From positions 1-33,710 of the forward strand of contig MWZA01000151.1 in assembly GCA_002050455.1 (NCBI GenBank): a stretch of DNA of 33,710 bases. Reading direction: 5' to 3'. This DNA comes from Acidobacteria bacterium 5-1 (GTDB lineage Bacteria > Acidobacteriota > Blastocatellia > Pyrinomonadales > Pyrinomonadaceae). The position numbers were made by a program, and so were the translations under genes. The notes below the pieces were generated by a model. It did no database searches and was not told where the DNA came from. It saw only the letters and a list, made by a program, of their open reading frames with translations. Of this stretch, positions 25,359-33,530 are shown piece by piece; positions within the stretch are counted from its first letter, which is position 1; the number at the start of each line of letters is the position of its first letter.

Positions 25359-25802
25359 ATGAATATTATTAAAGTATTAGGTATTGCGGCTGGCGTTGCC
25401 GCGACGGGTTTGGCAAGTTTGGCAATCGCCAATGCGGGCAATGTCGCGGAAACTTCCGCCGACAGCAAAGACGAAAGTCTAAAAACGCGCCGTTATCAAG
25501 TAGATTTGAAAACTTTTGTCGAAGAAACCGAAAGATTGATTTTGGCTCTGACAACTTACGGGCAAAACTGGAGAATTATTTCCGCCGATGTTGCGGAAAG
25601 TTCCGCGACTGTCAAAGCAGAAGTTCCGGTTGTATTTTTTACCGACGATTTGGAAATAAGCGCGAAAAAAGAAGCGGATAAAGAAGAGATAACGGTCGAT
25701 GTGCGTTCAGCTTCGCGCGTCGGCAAAGGCGATTTGGGCGAAAACAGAAGACATATTTTGCAGATATTAAAAGCGTTAGACGAAAAATTTGCAGGTAAAT
25801 GA
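25359..25802 (+). CDS. DUF1499 family exported protein
   Basis: A 147-aa protein with a hydrophobic N-terminus (residues 1-27, ending AIANAGNVA), probably a signal peptide or membrane anchor. The rest fits DUF1499: paired strands (RIISADVAESSATVKAEVPVV) and the closing family signature DVRSASRVGKGDLGENRRHI at 114-133. The biochemical role of DUF1499 is not known. The gene is convergent with the CPBP protease gene, only 26 nt away, and its start codon follows a tandem-repeat arm. Confidence 0.85.
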   Translation: MNIIKVLGIAAGVAATGLASLAIANAGNVAETSADSKDESLKTRRYQVDLKTFVEETERLILALTTYGQNWRIISADVAESSATVKAEVPVVFFTDDLEISAKKEADKEEITVDVRSASRVGKGDLGENRRHILQILKALDEKFAGK

Positions 25803-25828
25803 TTTTTAATGCTGGAGGCGCAAGGTTG

Positions 25829-26788
25829 CTAAGATGCAAAAGTTTCTACAGGTTTCTTTTCTGATAAAACACTTTCTTTGCTTGTTAAAGCCAACATCTC
25901 TTCGGTCGGCTTCAAAAAAGGCAAAAACCAAATAATAAGCGTTGAAACAATAATTGCGATGGTGGCGGCAATTCCGCCTTCGATGCCGTAATCGCCGCCG
26001 GTTATCTGCTTTATGCCAAGCTCAGACACGCGGAAAAGCGGCGCGGTTGTCAATTCCGTAATTCCGCTGACGGGCAAACCTAAAAACGCGCCCTGCGCCC
26101 AGTTCCACATTAAATGCAAACCGAAAACAAACCACAGATTCCGCGTTTTCAAATAGGCAACGCCGAACCAAATTCCCGCTAAAATCGTGTTTAGAATTGA
26201 GATATAATCTGCATTTGGATTGTTGAGATGTGCTGAAGCAAAAAACAGAGAAGTGAGCGCAATTGCCAGCCAAGCGAGTTTGGCGCGGGCAAATGTCTGC
26301 AGCATATAACCGCGAAAAAACGCTTCTTCCGCCGCCGCGCCGACGATAAAAACCGCAAGTGAAATTCCCAAGGTCAATAAAATTGCCGATTGTCTGTTAG
26401 TCCGGTTTAGTTCAAAACTCAATCCGCCAAAAATTATCCCGATAAACGCAGCAAAAAGAAGCGAAACTGCGCCCAAAATCAAACCGAAACTCAAATCTTT
26501 AAACCAGTTTTTCGTGAACCAACAGCCGAGTGCGCGAAACGGTAAATTTTCGAGAAATCTTCCGCACAGCCAACCGACGAAAATCGCAGCTGTCAGTAAA
26601 ATAAAATTCGGATAAATAAAGGAAAGCAGGCTATTTTCGTTAAAACCAATCGGCAAACGGGTAAGAACCTCCCTGACAACCGCGCCGAAAAAAGATGAAA
26701 CAAACAAAACCGCAAACAGAAAGACGAGAAAACGCCAACCGCTTCGCAAGCGGCTTGATTGATTAAAGAAAATTTCGGCGACATTCAT
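25829..26788 (-). CDS. CPBP (CAAX/Abi) family intramembrane metalloprotease
   Basis: A 319-aa polytopic membrane protein with about eight hydrophobic segments. The conserved glutamate pair and arginine motif is at 154-160 (EEAFFRG). A histidine in FFASAHLNN (H187) and HxxxN in GLHLMWNWA (H225, N229) complete the putative metal and catalytic site of CPBP/Abi proteases. Family roles include CAAX prenyl-protein processing in eukaryotes and bacteriocin self-immunity or signalling in bacteria; the substrate here is unknown. It starts 9 nt after the SnoaL-like gene, so the two are probably co-transcribed. Confidence 0.92.
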   Translation of the reverse strand: MNVAEIFFNQSSRLRSGWRFLVFLFAVLFVSSFFGAVVREVLTRLPIGFNENSLLSFIYPNFILLTAAIFVGWLCGRFLENLPFRALGCWFTKNWFKDLSFGLILGAVSLLFAAFIGIIFGGLSFELNRTNRQSAILLTLGISLAVFIVGAAAEEAFFRGYMLQTFARAKLAWLAIALTSLFFASAHLNNPNADYISILNTILAGIWFGVAYLKTRNLWFVFGLHLMWNWAQGAFLGLPVSGITELTTAPLFRVSELGIKQITGGDYGIEGGIAATIAIIVSTLIIWFLPFLKPTEEMLALTSKESVLSEKKPVETFAS

Positions 26789-26797
26789 AATTCATGG

Positions 26798-27361
26798 CTA
26801 ATCTTTTTTCGTTTTCAGATACGTTTTCGGAATTGGCGCGTCCGGCGTTTCGCCTTGCCAGTAAATTGTCAAAACCCACCAGCGCGTTCCGTCGTTGAGA
26901 AGCTGAAAACTGTTGATGCCGCGCTGAAACGGCGTTTTGTCGCCCGACTTGTGAAAGGAAGCGTAAGTCGAAAAAACCTGCGCGATGTTGCCGTAAATAT
27001 CTGTGTGCCGCGCAATTTCCCGTTCGTAAAAACCTTCTTTTTCCATAAATGGCGAAGACCGCTCGATATATTCTTCGGGCGTAAAAGCGCGTGCGCCAAC
27101 AGCTCCTGTTTTCGGATTTTTACCTGATGGAATCAGCCGCGCATCTTTATGAAAAAGCGTGCGGAATCTGTCCCAATCGCGTTTTTGTCCCGCGTCGCCC
27201 GAAATCACTTCATAGACGGCTTTCATAATTGCGTCAATCGAAGAAACATCCGCCGGATTTGCCTCTTTCATCTCGGTTTTTGCTGTATCTTTCGTTTGCG
27301 CCATCGCGTTAAAAGCCAAAGTTAAAATGATTAAGCAAGTCAGCAAAAGGTTTTTTTTCAT
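26798..27361 (-). CDS. Exported NTF2/SnoaL-like protein
   Basis: From ATG 27361 the protein has 187 aa and begins with a signal peptide (MKKNLLLTCLIILTLAFNAMAQ). A longer frame from TTG 27400 would place 13 polar residues before it, so I prefer 27361. The mature part fits a cone-shaped NTF2-like fold: DWDRFRTLFHKDARLIP, EEYIERSSPFMEKEGFYERE, VFSTYASFHKSGD, and WWVLTIYWQGE. Such domains serve as enzymes, ligand binders or immunity proteins. No catalytic residue can be assigned. It lies upstream of the CPBP protease on the same strand. Confidence 0.78.
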   Translation of the reverse strand: MKKNLLLTCLIILTLAFNAMAQTKDTAKTEMKEANPADVSSIDAIMKAVYEVISGDAGQKRDWDRFRTLFHKDARLIPSGKNPKTGAVGARAFTPEEYIERSSPFMEKEGFYEREIARHTDIYGNIAQVFSTYASFHKSGDKTPFQRGINSFQLLNDGTRWWVLTIYWQGETPDAPIPKTYLKTKKD

Positions 27362-27475
27362 AATGCGGATTTTTACGTCGGAAATTGGTTTTGGTTTCAA
27401 AAGGTTAAATTATCGCTTATTTTTTCAGTTATTCGATTTATCTTTTGACTTTCAGAACTTTCCTCAAACACTTTC

Positions 27476-27521
27476 GCTCTGCCTTAAAAATCTCTATGTT
27501 TCCGCGTCTCTGCGGTTCAAA
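27476..27521. repeat. GCGTCTCTGCGG-type repeat at the 3' end of the methyltransferase gene
   Basis: On the minus strand it reads ACCGCAGAGACGCGG then AAACATAGAGA and AAGGCAGAGCG: degenerate units of the CGCAGAGA type. It begins at the stop codon of the methyltransferase gene. The same type occurs, more decayed, at 1680-1790. Confidence 0.5.
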
Positions 27522-28512
27522 TAATCTTTCCAAATCCGCACCAAGAATTTTGATTATGCCAGATTATCTGCATTTCTTGCGCGTTAATCTCTCGCCACCA
27601 ATCTTCAAATTCGGCTTTTGAAATATAAAAAGCCGTCGGCGCAACCAGATGGTCAAAGACGATATTGTGCTGTTCACGCCAGCCGAAACGCGAAATGTAA
27701 TACAAATAATCATTGTAAAAAAGTTTGTCGGCAAGTGGTTTGGCTATCGCGTTAGCAGGTTTGTAAATCAGCTTTGTCGCCAGAAAAACGCCGAAAGTCG
27801 GGAGTTTTGAGAGTTGATAAAGCGTCGGCTGTGAAAGGCGCGAAGTGAATTTTTCACGCATCGGCGAAACATAGTTAGTAATCCATTCGTTATTCTCCGC
27901 GCCGTAAATCCACGCCGAAATATGTCCGCCTTTTTTCACTTTTGAAGCCAGCGACAGAAATGCTTTTTTCGGGTCGGGCGTGTGATGCAAAACGCCGATT
28001 GAAAATGTGTAATCGAAAGCGCGTTTGAATGGCAATTTATAAATATCGGCTTGAACAATGTGGACATTCGGCAAATCTTTTGTCGCCTGAAAAGCCGTTT
28101 CCACCGCCGCGCTCAGATCAATTCCGATAACTTCTTTTGCGCCCCAATTCGCCGCTAAACTCGTGTGCCGACCTTTGCCGCAGCCGCCTTCGAGAACGAT
28201 TTTGTCTTTGAAAAAATTTTCTTTGACAGGTTGCAGCCAGTCCAAAAGTTGTTCGGCGTATTTCGTATCTTCCTGCGTAAAATGCGTCCATTGCCAGCCG
28301 AAGTTTTCGGCGGTGTCGGCTTTATTCTGCTCGATTTTATCAAGCGCGGCAAAACGCGGAACGCCCCGCACGACTTTGTATTCACGGTCGCATTTTCTGC
28401 ACGTCAAAACGGCTTCAATAATTTCTTTTTCTTCGTATTTGCTGGCATACGCGAGCAAAATATCGCCGCCGCAGCTTGGGCAGGCAAGTAAATTTAAAAG
28501 TTTTTCTTTCAT
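27517..28512 (-). CDS. Class I SAM-dependent methyltransferase with N-terminal zinc ribbon
   Basis: A 331-aa protein. Residues 1-55 form a Trm112-like zinc ribbon with cysteines C11, C14, C38 and C41 (ACPSCGG, TCRKCDREY) followed by VVRGVPRF. A Rossmann methyltransferase domain follows, with the SAM motif VLEGGCGKGRH at 106-116, VIGIDLS, and SIGVLHHTPDPKKAFLSL, typical of Methyltransf_11 enzymes. The C-terminal 100 residues include a possible membrane-associated segment. Small-molecule, lipid or sugar substrates are common for such enzymes; the actual one is unknown. The gene shares its strand with the neighbours on both sides. Confidence 0.88.
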   Translation of the reverse strand: MKEKLLNLLACPSCGGDILLAYASKYEEKEIIEAVLTCRKCDREYKVVRGVPRFAALDKIEQNKADTAENFGWQWTHFTQEDTKYAEQLLDWLQPVKENFFKDKIVLEGGCGKGRHTSLAANWGAKEVIGIDLSAAVETAFQATKDLPNVHIVQADIYKLPFKRAFDYTFSIGVLHHTPDPKKAFLSLASKVKKGGHISAWIYGAENNEWITNYVSPMREKFTSRLSQPTLYQLSKLPTFGVFLATKLIYKPANAIAKPLADKLFYNDYLYYISRFGWREQHNIVFDHLVAPTAFYISKAEFEDWWREINAQEMQIIWHNQNSWCGFGKII

Positions 28513-28525
28513 TAAAAAGCAAAAT

Positions 28526-28587
28526 AGAACACGGATACACGGGGAAATTTGAATTTATCTGTCTAATTCGCGTTCATCTGTCTGATA
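28526..28587. repeat. ACACGGAT-type repeat between two minus-strand genes
   Basis: 28526-28544 holds AACACGGATACACGG. 28554-28587 holds TTTATCTGTCTAATTCGCGTTCATCTGTC, a degenerate inverted set of ATCTGTN(7) units split here by description only. The second arm encodes the last residues of the upstream gene (TDERELDR). A loop of about 10 nt separates the arms. Confidence 0.5.
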
Positions 28588-29043
28588 TTTTTTCTTAAAC
28601 TCTTCAAATTCCCGAAACGGAAACGGCTGTCGCCAGTTGAATTCAAACTCATCGGTTTCGCGGTCGGCGTAAAGTTGGTTAAAGGTTTCGGCAAATGACC
28701 CGCAAACATCCTTTATTTTTCCCTGATGCGAATAAACCAACTCGCGCTCAGTTGATTCGCGCTCTTCAGTTGGATATTGATAAATCTCCAATCGAAGATT
28801 TTCGCCTTCTTTGACGAAACGAAAATCAAACTCTTCGGGATTGCGATTCCACGGCAAAACATATTCATTATTTGCGGAATTTTCGTTTAACAAATCCGAC
28901 AAAATCAGCAAAAGTTCCGCCAAAGCGCGCTTGTGCGGCGCGTGTGCCGTCGTTGTATGAAATTCGGTTGCGCCATCGTCAAAACCGATTGACATCCAGC
29001 CGCATTGCGGCGAGTTAAAACTGACTTCTAATTTTCCTGACAT
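28555..29043 (-). CDS. Hypothetical protein
   Basis: I do not recognise this 162-aa acidic protein. It has no signal peptide or membrane segment. It begins with a strand-rich part (LEVSFNSPQCGWMSIGFDDG), then a helix (HKRALAELLLILSDLLNE) and strands with many charged and aromatic residues (EFDFRFVKEGENLRLEIYQY). The architecture resembles small cytosolic immunity-type proteins, but that is a guess. The C-terminus (YQTDERELDR) is encoded by repeat sequence. It is divergent from thyA. Confidence 0.65.
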   Translation of the reverse strand: MSGKLEVSFNSPQCGWMSIGFDDGATEFHTTTAHAPHKRALAELLLILSDLLNENSANNEYVLPWNRNPEEFDFRFVKEGENLRLEIYQYPTEERESTERELVYSHQGKIKDVCGSFAETFNQLYADRETDEFEFNWRQPFPFREFEEFKKKYQTDERELDR

Positions 29044-29045
29044 AG

Positions 29046-29153
29046 CTTTTTCGTTTTTGGAATTTCAAATAAGTATAGTATCTTTTGGGTTTGCTTTCGA
29101 CAAATTTGCAGTTAAACTTTCAATAAAAATCGTAAATCTAAAATCCAAAATCG
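29046..29153. repeat. Heptamer (AAAATCC) repeat between hypothetical gene and thyA
   Basis: 29126-29153 is four heptamers: AAAATCG, TAAATCT, AAAATCC, AAAATCG. A degraded inverted arm (CGTTTTTGGAATTTCAAAT) lies at about 29050-29069, next to the start of the divergent gene at 29043. The right arm ends 1 nt before the thyA ATG at 29155. Confidence 0.65.
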
Positions 29154-29154
29154 A

Positions 29155-29949
29155 ATGAAACAATACCAAGAATTTCTAAAACATATTTTAGAGAACGGAA
29201 CGCGCCGCAAAGACCGCACGGGCGTTGGCACAATTTCGACTTTCGGTTATCAAATGCGGTTTGATTTGCAGGCAGGTTTTCCCGCCGTAACCACGAAAAA
29301 ACTGCATTTTCGCTCGATTATTCACGAACTTTTGTGGTTTTTGAAAGGCGGCACAAACATTAAATACTTAAATGACCAGAGAGTTTCTATCTGGGACGAA
29401 TGGGCGAATGAAAACGGCGATTTGGGTCCGATTTATGGCAAGCAATGGGTTTCGTGGGAAACAAAAGACGGGCGCGTTATCAATCAAATCGCCGATGTAA
29501 TTGAGCAAATCAAACACAATCCGTATTCGCGGCGGTTGATTGTTTCGGCTTGGAATGTCGGCGAACTCGAAGAGATGGCATTGATGCCCTGCCACATTCT
29601 TTTTCAGTTTTATGTTTCGGACGGCAAGTTGTCCTGCCAATTGTATCAGAGGTCAGCCGATAGTTTTCTCGGCGTTCCTTATAATCTGGCTTCTTACGCG
29701 ATTTTGACGCAGATGATAGCGTTGCAATGCGATTTGCAAGTCGGCGATTTCGTTTGGACGGGCGGCGATTGTCATATTTATTTAAATCATCTTGAGCAGG
29801 TAAAACTGCAATTATCGCGTGAGCCTTTTCCATTACCGCAATTAATAATTAAGCGGAAACCTGCTTCGATTTTTGATTATGAATTTGCGGATTTTGAAAT
29901 AAAAGATTATCAATCGCATCAAGCAATCGTCGCGCCGATTGCTGTTTAG
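29155..29949 (+). CDS. thyA: Thymidylate synthase ThyA
   Basis: ThyA methylates dUMP to dTMP using methylenetetrahydrofolate. At 264 aa it matches the E. coli enzyme in length. The catalytic cysteine is C146 in [11 protein letters not shown]. Other motifs: [70 protein letters not shown] and [13 protein letters not shown]. Presence of ThyA implies a standard folate cycle. A stand-alone gene here; no dihydrofolate reductase gene follows. Confidence 0.98.
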   Translation: MKQYQEFLKHILENGTRRKDRTGVGTISTFGYQMRFDLQAGFPAVTTKKLHFRSIIHELLWFLKGGTNIKYLNDQRVSIWDEWANENGDLGPIYGKQWVSWETKDGRVINQIADVIEQIKHNPYSRRLIVSAWNVGELEEMALMPCHILFQFYVSDGKLSCQLYQRSADSFLGVPYNLASYAILTQMIALQCDLQVGDFVWTGGDCHIYLNHLEQVKLQLSREPFPLPQLIIKRKPASIFDYEFADFEIKDYQSHQAIVAPIAV

Positions 29950-30002
29950 TTCGCCAAATTTAATGTGGACCTTTTTTCTTATCAAAATTCTCGGCTGTGT
30001 TT

Positions 30003-31649
30003 TCAAAGTAATTCAACGTGATAATGGTCGCCTTCGACAATTATTCGTCCTCCGACTTGATTGACGGCTTTTTTGAGAGAATTAAAATTTGTCGTCGCTT
30101 TCCGAATATCAATTGCATTGCCGAGAAGATGACTGGAAATAAAAACCGGAGGCTGCCGCTTAATTTGATTTTCAATCACCTTTCTCATCGCTTCCACCGC
30201 GATTGCCGGATTACCTCTGTTTGCCCGAAACGCGGTTAAAATTTCATCAATCGCCGATTTATTTTTGTATAAATTTCTGACTTTCGCCTCGCCTTCAATA
30301 ACTAATTTGTTATAAAGTGCGGACGCTTGGCGGTCGGGCGGACGGTAACCGCTCGTTACAATAAGTTTGCCGCCGGTTTTTGCAAAATAATTATCGGCAA
30401 CTTTGGCAGTCTTGGCTTGCAGATTTTCGGTCATCAAAATACCAGATACGACGGAATAACGCTCGCCGTCTTTGGCAGGGAAACCATCGGATTTTGCCGT
30501 TTTATCGGGCAAAATCCGGTTAAACAAATTCCTGAAACTTACCGTCTCGATGATGCCGCTTTCCTGAAGTCCGTTTGCGTGTTGGAATTTTTTAACCGCC
30601 GCTTCAGTTTGCAGACCGAAAATGCCGTAACCCGAATCAACTTGGGCTTGCGTCATAAATTTGAGTTTGACCAGACGGTTTTGGACGGCTTTAATAAGCT
30701 GCGGATTCGGATTTCCTTTCGCAATTCCCGCCTTGATGGAATCAATCGCTTTTTGCTCAACGGCACTGAATTTACCTGTTGCCAAAATGCCTAAATGATT
30801 TTGCAGCATCTCGACAGCGGTTTGCGTTTGCCGTCCGAAAATGCCGAAACTGCTGCCGATATTTTCCATTTTTAGATAACCGAGCATTATCAGAGAGTCT
30901 TGCAATTTTTTTACAAGTTCGCCTCTGGTGCCGTTTTTCAAAACGATAGTTTTCGTTTCATTAAGAGTGTCGGGAAACAATACAAAACCCGTGGCTTCAT
31001 CCATCAAGCCCGTCGCGGCAATACCTCTTGACTTTTGAAACTTAGCCAAAACCCGTGAAGTATTTACTCCCCATTTCCCGTCCGCAAATCCGGTTTGCAA
31101 ATCTGCGGGAACGATTCCGATATCCAAAAGTCGCTGCTGAACGATTTTGACACCGCCGAACAATCTTGCACTAACGATTGTCGCTGCTTCACGCGCCGTA
31201 ATTTCACCGTCGTTATTCCAGTCAAGCGGATTTAACTTGTATTCCGGCGTGCCGATCTTAAACAGAACGGCATCGGATCTTTTCGGCGAGCCTGAGAGAA
31301 TCGCCGTATAAACCGCTTCGAGCGAGCCGAGTTTTCCGGCAAACGGACTGAAAAACTTTTCGACATATTCGAGCTGCTCAACCGCCGTCATCCGTTTTAA
31401 CTTATCGGTCGTCGTTCCGAGAATCTTTGCCGTCGCTTTTAGAAATTGAATTAAACCGGTTGCGCCAATCGGATTTTGAATGGCGGGATTAAAAGTTCCG
31501 CCGGTTTCAAAACTCATCGCGGCAAGCACGTATTCCGGTTTTGTTTCCAAACGCTCCGCCATAATTTCCACAGCAAATATGAAATCTTCGGTAACAAAAA
31601 TGCTGCCTTTCACTCCTTGAATTTGTCCGTAATTAAATTTTGCTGACAT
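30003..31649 (-). CDS. Modular peptidoglycan hydrolase: transglycosylase-like, EF-hand, PG-binding and M15 peptidase domains
   Basis: A 548-aa protein. Residues 20-130 fit a lytic transglycosylase (catalytic Glu candidate E48 in AAMSFETGGTFNP; GATGLIQF at 62-69). Residues 143-154 (DWNNDGEITARE) form a textbook EF-hand calcium loop. Three peptidoglycan-binding repeats follow (about 165-228, 235-300, 315-380; WGVNTSRVLAKFQ, GIFGRQTQTAVEMLQ, GIFGLQTEAAVKKFQ). Residues 400-548 fit an M15 D,D-/L,D-carboxypeptidase with metal ligands in SSHLLGNAIDI (H507, D514) and GDHYHVE (H544). There is no signal peptide, so it may be released by lysis or a specialised secretion machine. Possible endolysin-like or effector role. 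Confidence 0.85.
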   Translation of the reverse strand: MSAKFNYGQIQGVKGSIFVTEDFIFAVEIMAERLETKPEYVLAAMSFETGGTFNPAIQNPIGATGLIQFLKATAKILGTTTDKLKRMTAVEQLEYVEKFFSPFAGKLGSLEAVYTAILSGSPKRSDAVLFKIGTPEYKLNPLDWNNDGEITAREAATIVSARLFGGVKIVQQRLLDIGIVPADLQTGFADGKWGVNTSRVLAKFQKSRGIAATGLMDEATGFVLFPDTLNETKTIVLKNGTRGELVKKLQDSLIMLGYLKMENIGSSFGIFGRQTQTAVEMLQNHLGILATGKFSAVEQKAIDSIKAGIAKGNPNPQLIKAVQNRLVKLKFMTQAQVDSGYGIFGLQTEAAVKKFQHANGLQESGIIETVSFRNLFNRILPDKTAKSDGFPAKDGERYSVVSGILMTENLQAKTAKVADNYFAKTGGKLIVTSGYRPPDRQASALYNKLVIEGEAKVRNLYKNKSAIDEILTAFRANRGNPAIAVEAMRKVIENQIKRQPPVFISSHLLGNAIDIRKATTNFNSLKKAVNQVGGRIIVEGDHYHVELL

Positions 31650-31752
31650 AGTATTTTTCCTATTAACATTGCTTAGATGATAAGCACATCTGAATAACTG
31701 CCGCCGTTTGACATAATATCGAAAATTTATTTTCTAACTTACTCCTAAAAAT

Positions 31753-32622
31753 ATGAACATTGAAAAATTTCTCGTGCCGGAAGGCAAAAAGCTAATTTTA
31801 AAAAAATACCAAGCCGACTTTACCGGCGATTACAAAGATAAACAGTTGGCGGTCAGAGATTTGGAGAAAAACATTGAACGATTAGCCGAACTCCAGGTTG
31901 TTCTTTACGCGCAGAACACGCACGCGCTTTTGATGATTTTTCAGGCAATGGACGCGGCGGGCAAAGACAGCGCAATCAAGCACGTGATGAGCGGTTTGAA
32001 TCCGCAAGGCTGTGAAGTTACTTCGTTTAAACAGCCTTCGACGGAAGAACTCGACCACGATTACCTGTGGCGTTCAATGAAAAAACTGCCGGAACGCGGG
32101 CGCATCGGAATTTTCAACCGTTCTTACTATGAAGAAGTTTTAGTTGTGCGCGTGCATCCTGAAATTTTGCAGCTTCAGCAATTGCCCAAAAAGGTGGAAA
32201 ATGACAAGGACATTTGGCAGGAACGCTGTTCACAGATTCGGAATTTTGAAACTTACCTGGCGGAAAATGGCATTCACGTTTTGAAATTTTTTCTTAACGT
32301 ATCAAAGAAAGAACAGAAAGAGCGGTTCTTAAAACGCATTAACACGCCGGAAAAGAATTGGAAATTTTCGGCGGCGGACGTAAAAGAACGCGGTTTTTGG
32401 GACGACTATATGCATGCTTACGAAGATGCTTTACAAAATACCAGCACGAAAGATGCACCGTGGTTTATTGTGCCTGCCGACAATAAATGGTTCACGCGCG
32501 TCGTGGTTTCAAACATTATCATCAACAAAATGGAATCGTTGAATTTGCAGTATCCAGAGGTGAGCGAAGCGCATTTGAAAAGTCTTTTGGAAGCAAAGGA
32601 ATTGCTTGAGAACGAAAATTAG
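31753..32622 (+). CDS. ppk2: Polyphosphate kinase 2 family (polyphosphate:nucleotide phosphotransferase)
   Basis: PPK2 enzymes transfer phosphate from polyphosphate to nucleoside mono- or diphosphates. The protein has 289 aa. The Walker A loop is AMDAAGKDS (65-73), followed by [19 protein letters not shown] and the Walker B/lid motif [19 protein letters not shown] (119-137). [18 protein letters not shown] and [24 protein letters not shown] are also typical. Single-domain length and sequence style suggest the class that can act on AMP and ADP, but class assignment needs alignment. Divergent from the peptidoglycan hydrolase gene with a 103-nt shared upstream region. Confidence 0.93.
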   Translation: MNIEKFLVPEGKKLILKKYQADFTGDYKDKQLAVRDLEKNIERLAELQVVLYAQNTHALLMIFQAMDAAGKDSAIKHVMSGLNPQGCEVTSFKQPSTEELDHDYLWRSMKKLPERGRIGIFNRSYYEEVLVVRVHPEILQLQQLPKKVENDKDIWQERCSQIRNFETYLAENGIHVLKFFLNVSKKEQKERFLKRINTPEKNWKFSAADVKERGFWDDYMHAYEDALQNTSTKDAPWFIVPADNKWFTRVVVSNIIINKMESLNLQYPEVSEAHLKSLLEAKELLENEN

Positions 32623-32651
32623 TCCAAAATTTTATCTAAAATTGACGTTGC

Positions 32652-33530
32652 TTATTGTTCGTCGTCCGGTTTGGTTTTCTTAAAATTATACCGCAGCAAA
32701 ACACGCATCGGCAGAGGTTTTCCGTTGCGGCTCGCGGGTCGCCAATTCATTTTGCGAACGGTTTCAGTAACCGATTCGTCCAAGCCAAAACCTGCCCAAC
32801 GAACGATTTTCGTTCGCAGAATTTTGCCGTTTTCGTCCACATCAATCTCAATATCAACCGTCGCTTCAACGCTGTAAAGATAAGCCGTTCGCGTATATGA
32901 CGGTTTGATGCTTCGATACGGCAAAGGCGGACGGAAATTTTTGGCTTCAGGCGAATCTTCGGCTGGTAATTCCTCTAATTTTGGCGCAGGCTTTTCGTTT
33001 AATTCTTCTTTGGTTGTGCTTTTTAATTTGTCGGAAATTTCCGCCGCCAAATCATTTATCAAAGCAAACAATTTTCCGTCGGCTTTTTCCGCGTTTTCCG
33101 CCTCGCCGCCCGCGAGTTTCCAAAAAATCAGCCGACCTGTCCGCGAACTAATCGCATAAACGGCGGCGTAAGATTCCTGATATTCTTTTCGTTCAAACGA
33201 ATACCGCACTAAATTTTCCGCCTTTATCAGCAAAAAGTAATCACAGCCGATTGCCGCGCCGACGTTTTTCGCCTCTTCGAGCGAAAGATTGAAAGGTTTT
33301 TCGTGTTTGGCGGAAAGAAACGCGATTTCGCTCAAAGAATCGTCCAAAATTTTAAAATTCGGTGAAAGGGAAGTTTCGAGTTTTTCGGCAAATTGTTTGG
33401 TTTGTGCAGTTTTTTCAGGAACTAAAACGGCTAGTTTTTGAGCAGCGACAGGAAAAGTTAAAGAAAGAAAAAAAAGAAAAGAAATAACGATTAACGCAAA
33501 TTTACACAGATTATTTTGGTAGTGTCTCAC
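32652..33530 (-). CDS. Exported TonB C-terminal-domain protein, start altered by an insertion sequence
   Basis: A 292-aa protein as open from GTG 33530. A hydrophobic segment (residues 11-30, FALIVISFLFFLSLTFPVAA) fits a signal peptide. The middle (about 33-150) is an alpha/beta domain of unknown family. A Pro/Glu-rich linker (180-195) leads to a TonB-like C-terminal domain (about 205-285: AYLYSVEATVDIEIDVDENG, LDESVTETVRKMNWRPASRNG), here without a typical TonB anchor. The first four or five codons lie inside the presumed end of an IS (from 33518), so the original start has been displaced. No ATG is available before the signal peptide. Confidence 0.82.
   Translation of the reverse strand: MRHYQNNLCKFALIVISFLFFLSLTFPVAAQKLAVLVPEKTAQTKQFAEKLETSLSPNFKILDDSLSEIAFLSAKHEKPFNLSLEEAKNVGAAIGCDYFLLIKAENLVRYSFERKEYQESYAAVYAISSRTGRLIFWKLAGGEAENAEKADGKLFALINDLAAEISDKLKSTTKEELNEKPAPKLEELPAEDSPEAKNFRPPLPYRSIKPSYTRTAYLYSVEATVDIEIDVDENGKILRTKIVRWAGFGLDESVTETVRKMNWRPASRNGKPLPMRVLLRYNFKKTKPDDEQ

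Noticed and set aside
26759-27127. Forward frame opposite the CPBP and SnoaL-like genes
   Set aside because: It overlaps two well-supported minus-strand genes and has no recognisable features.
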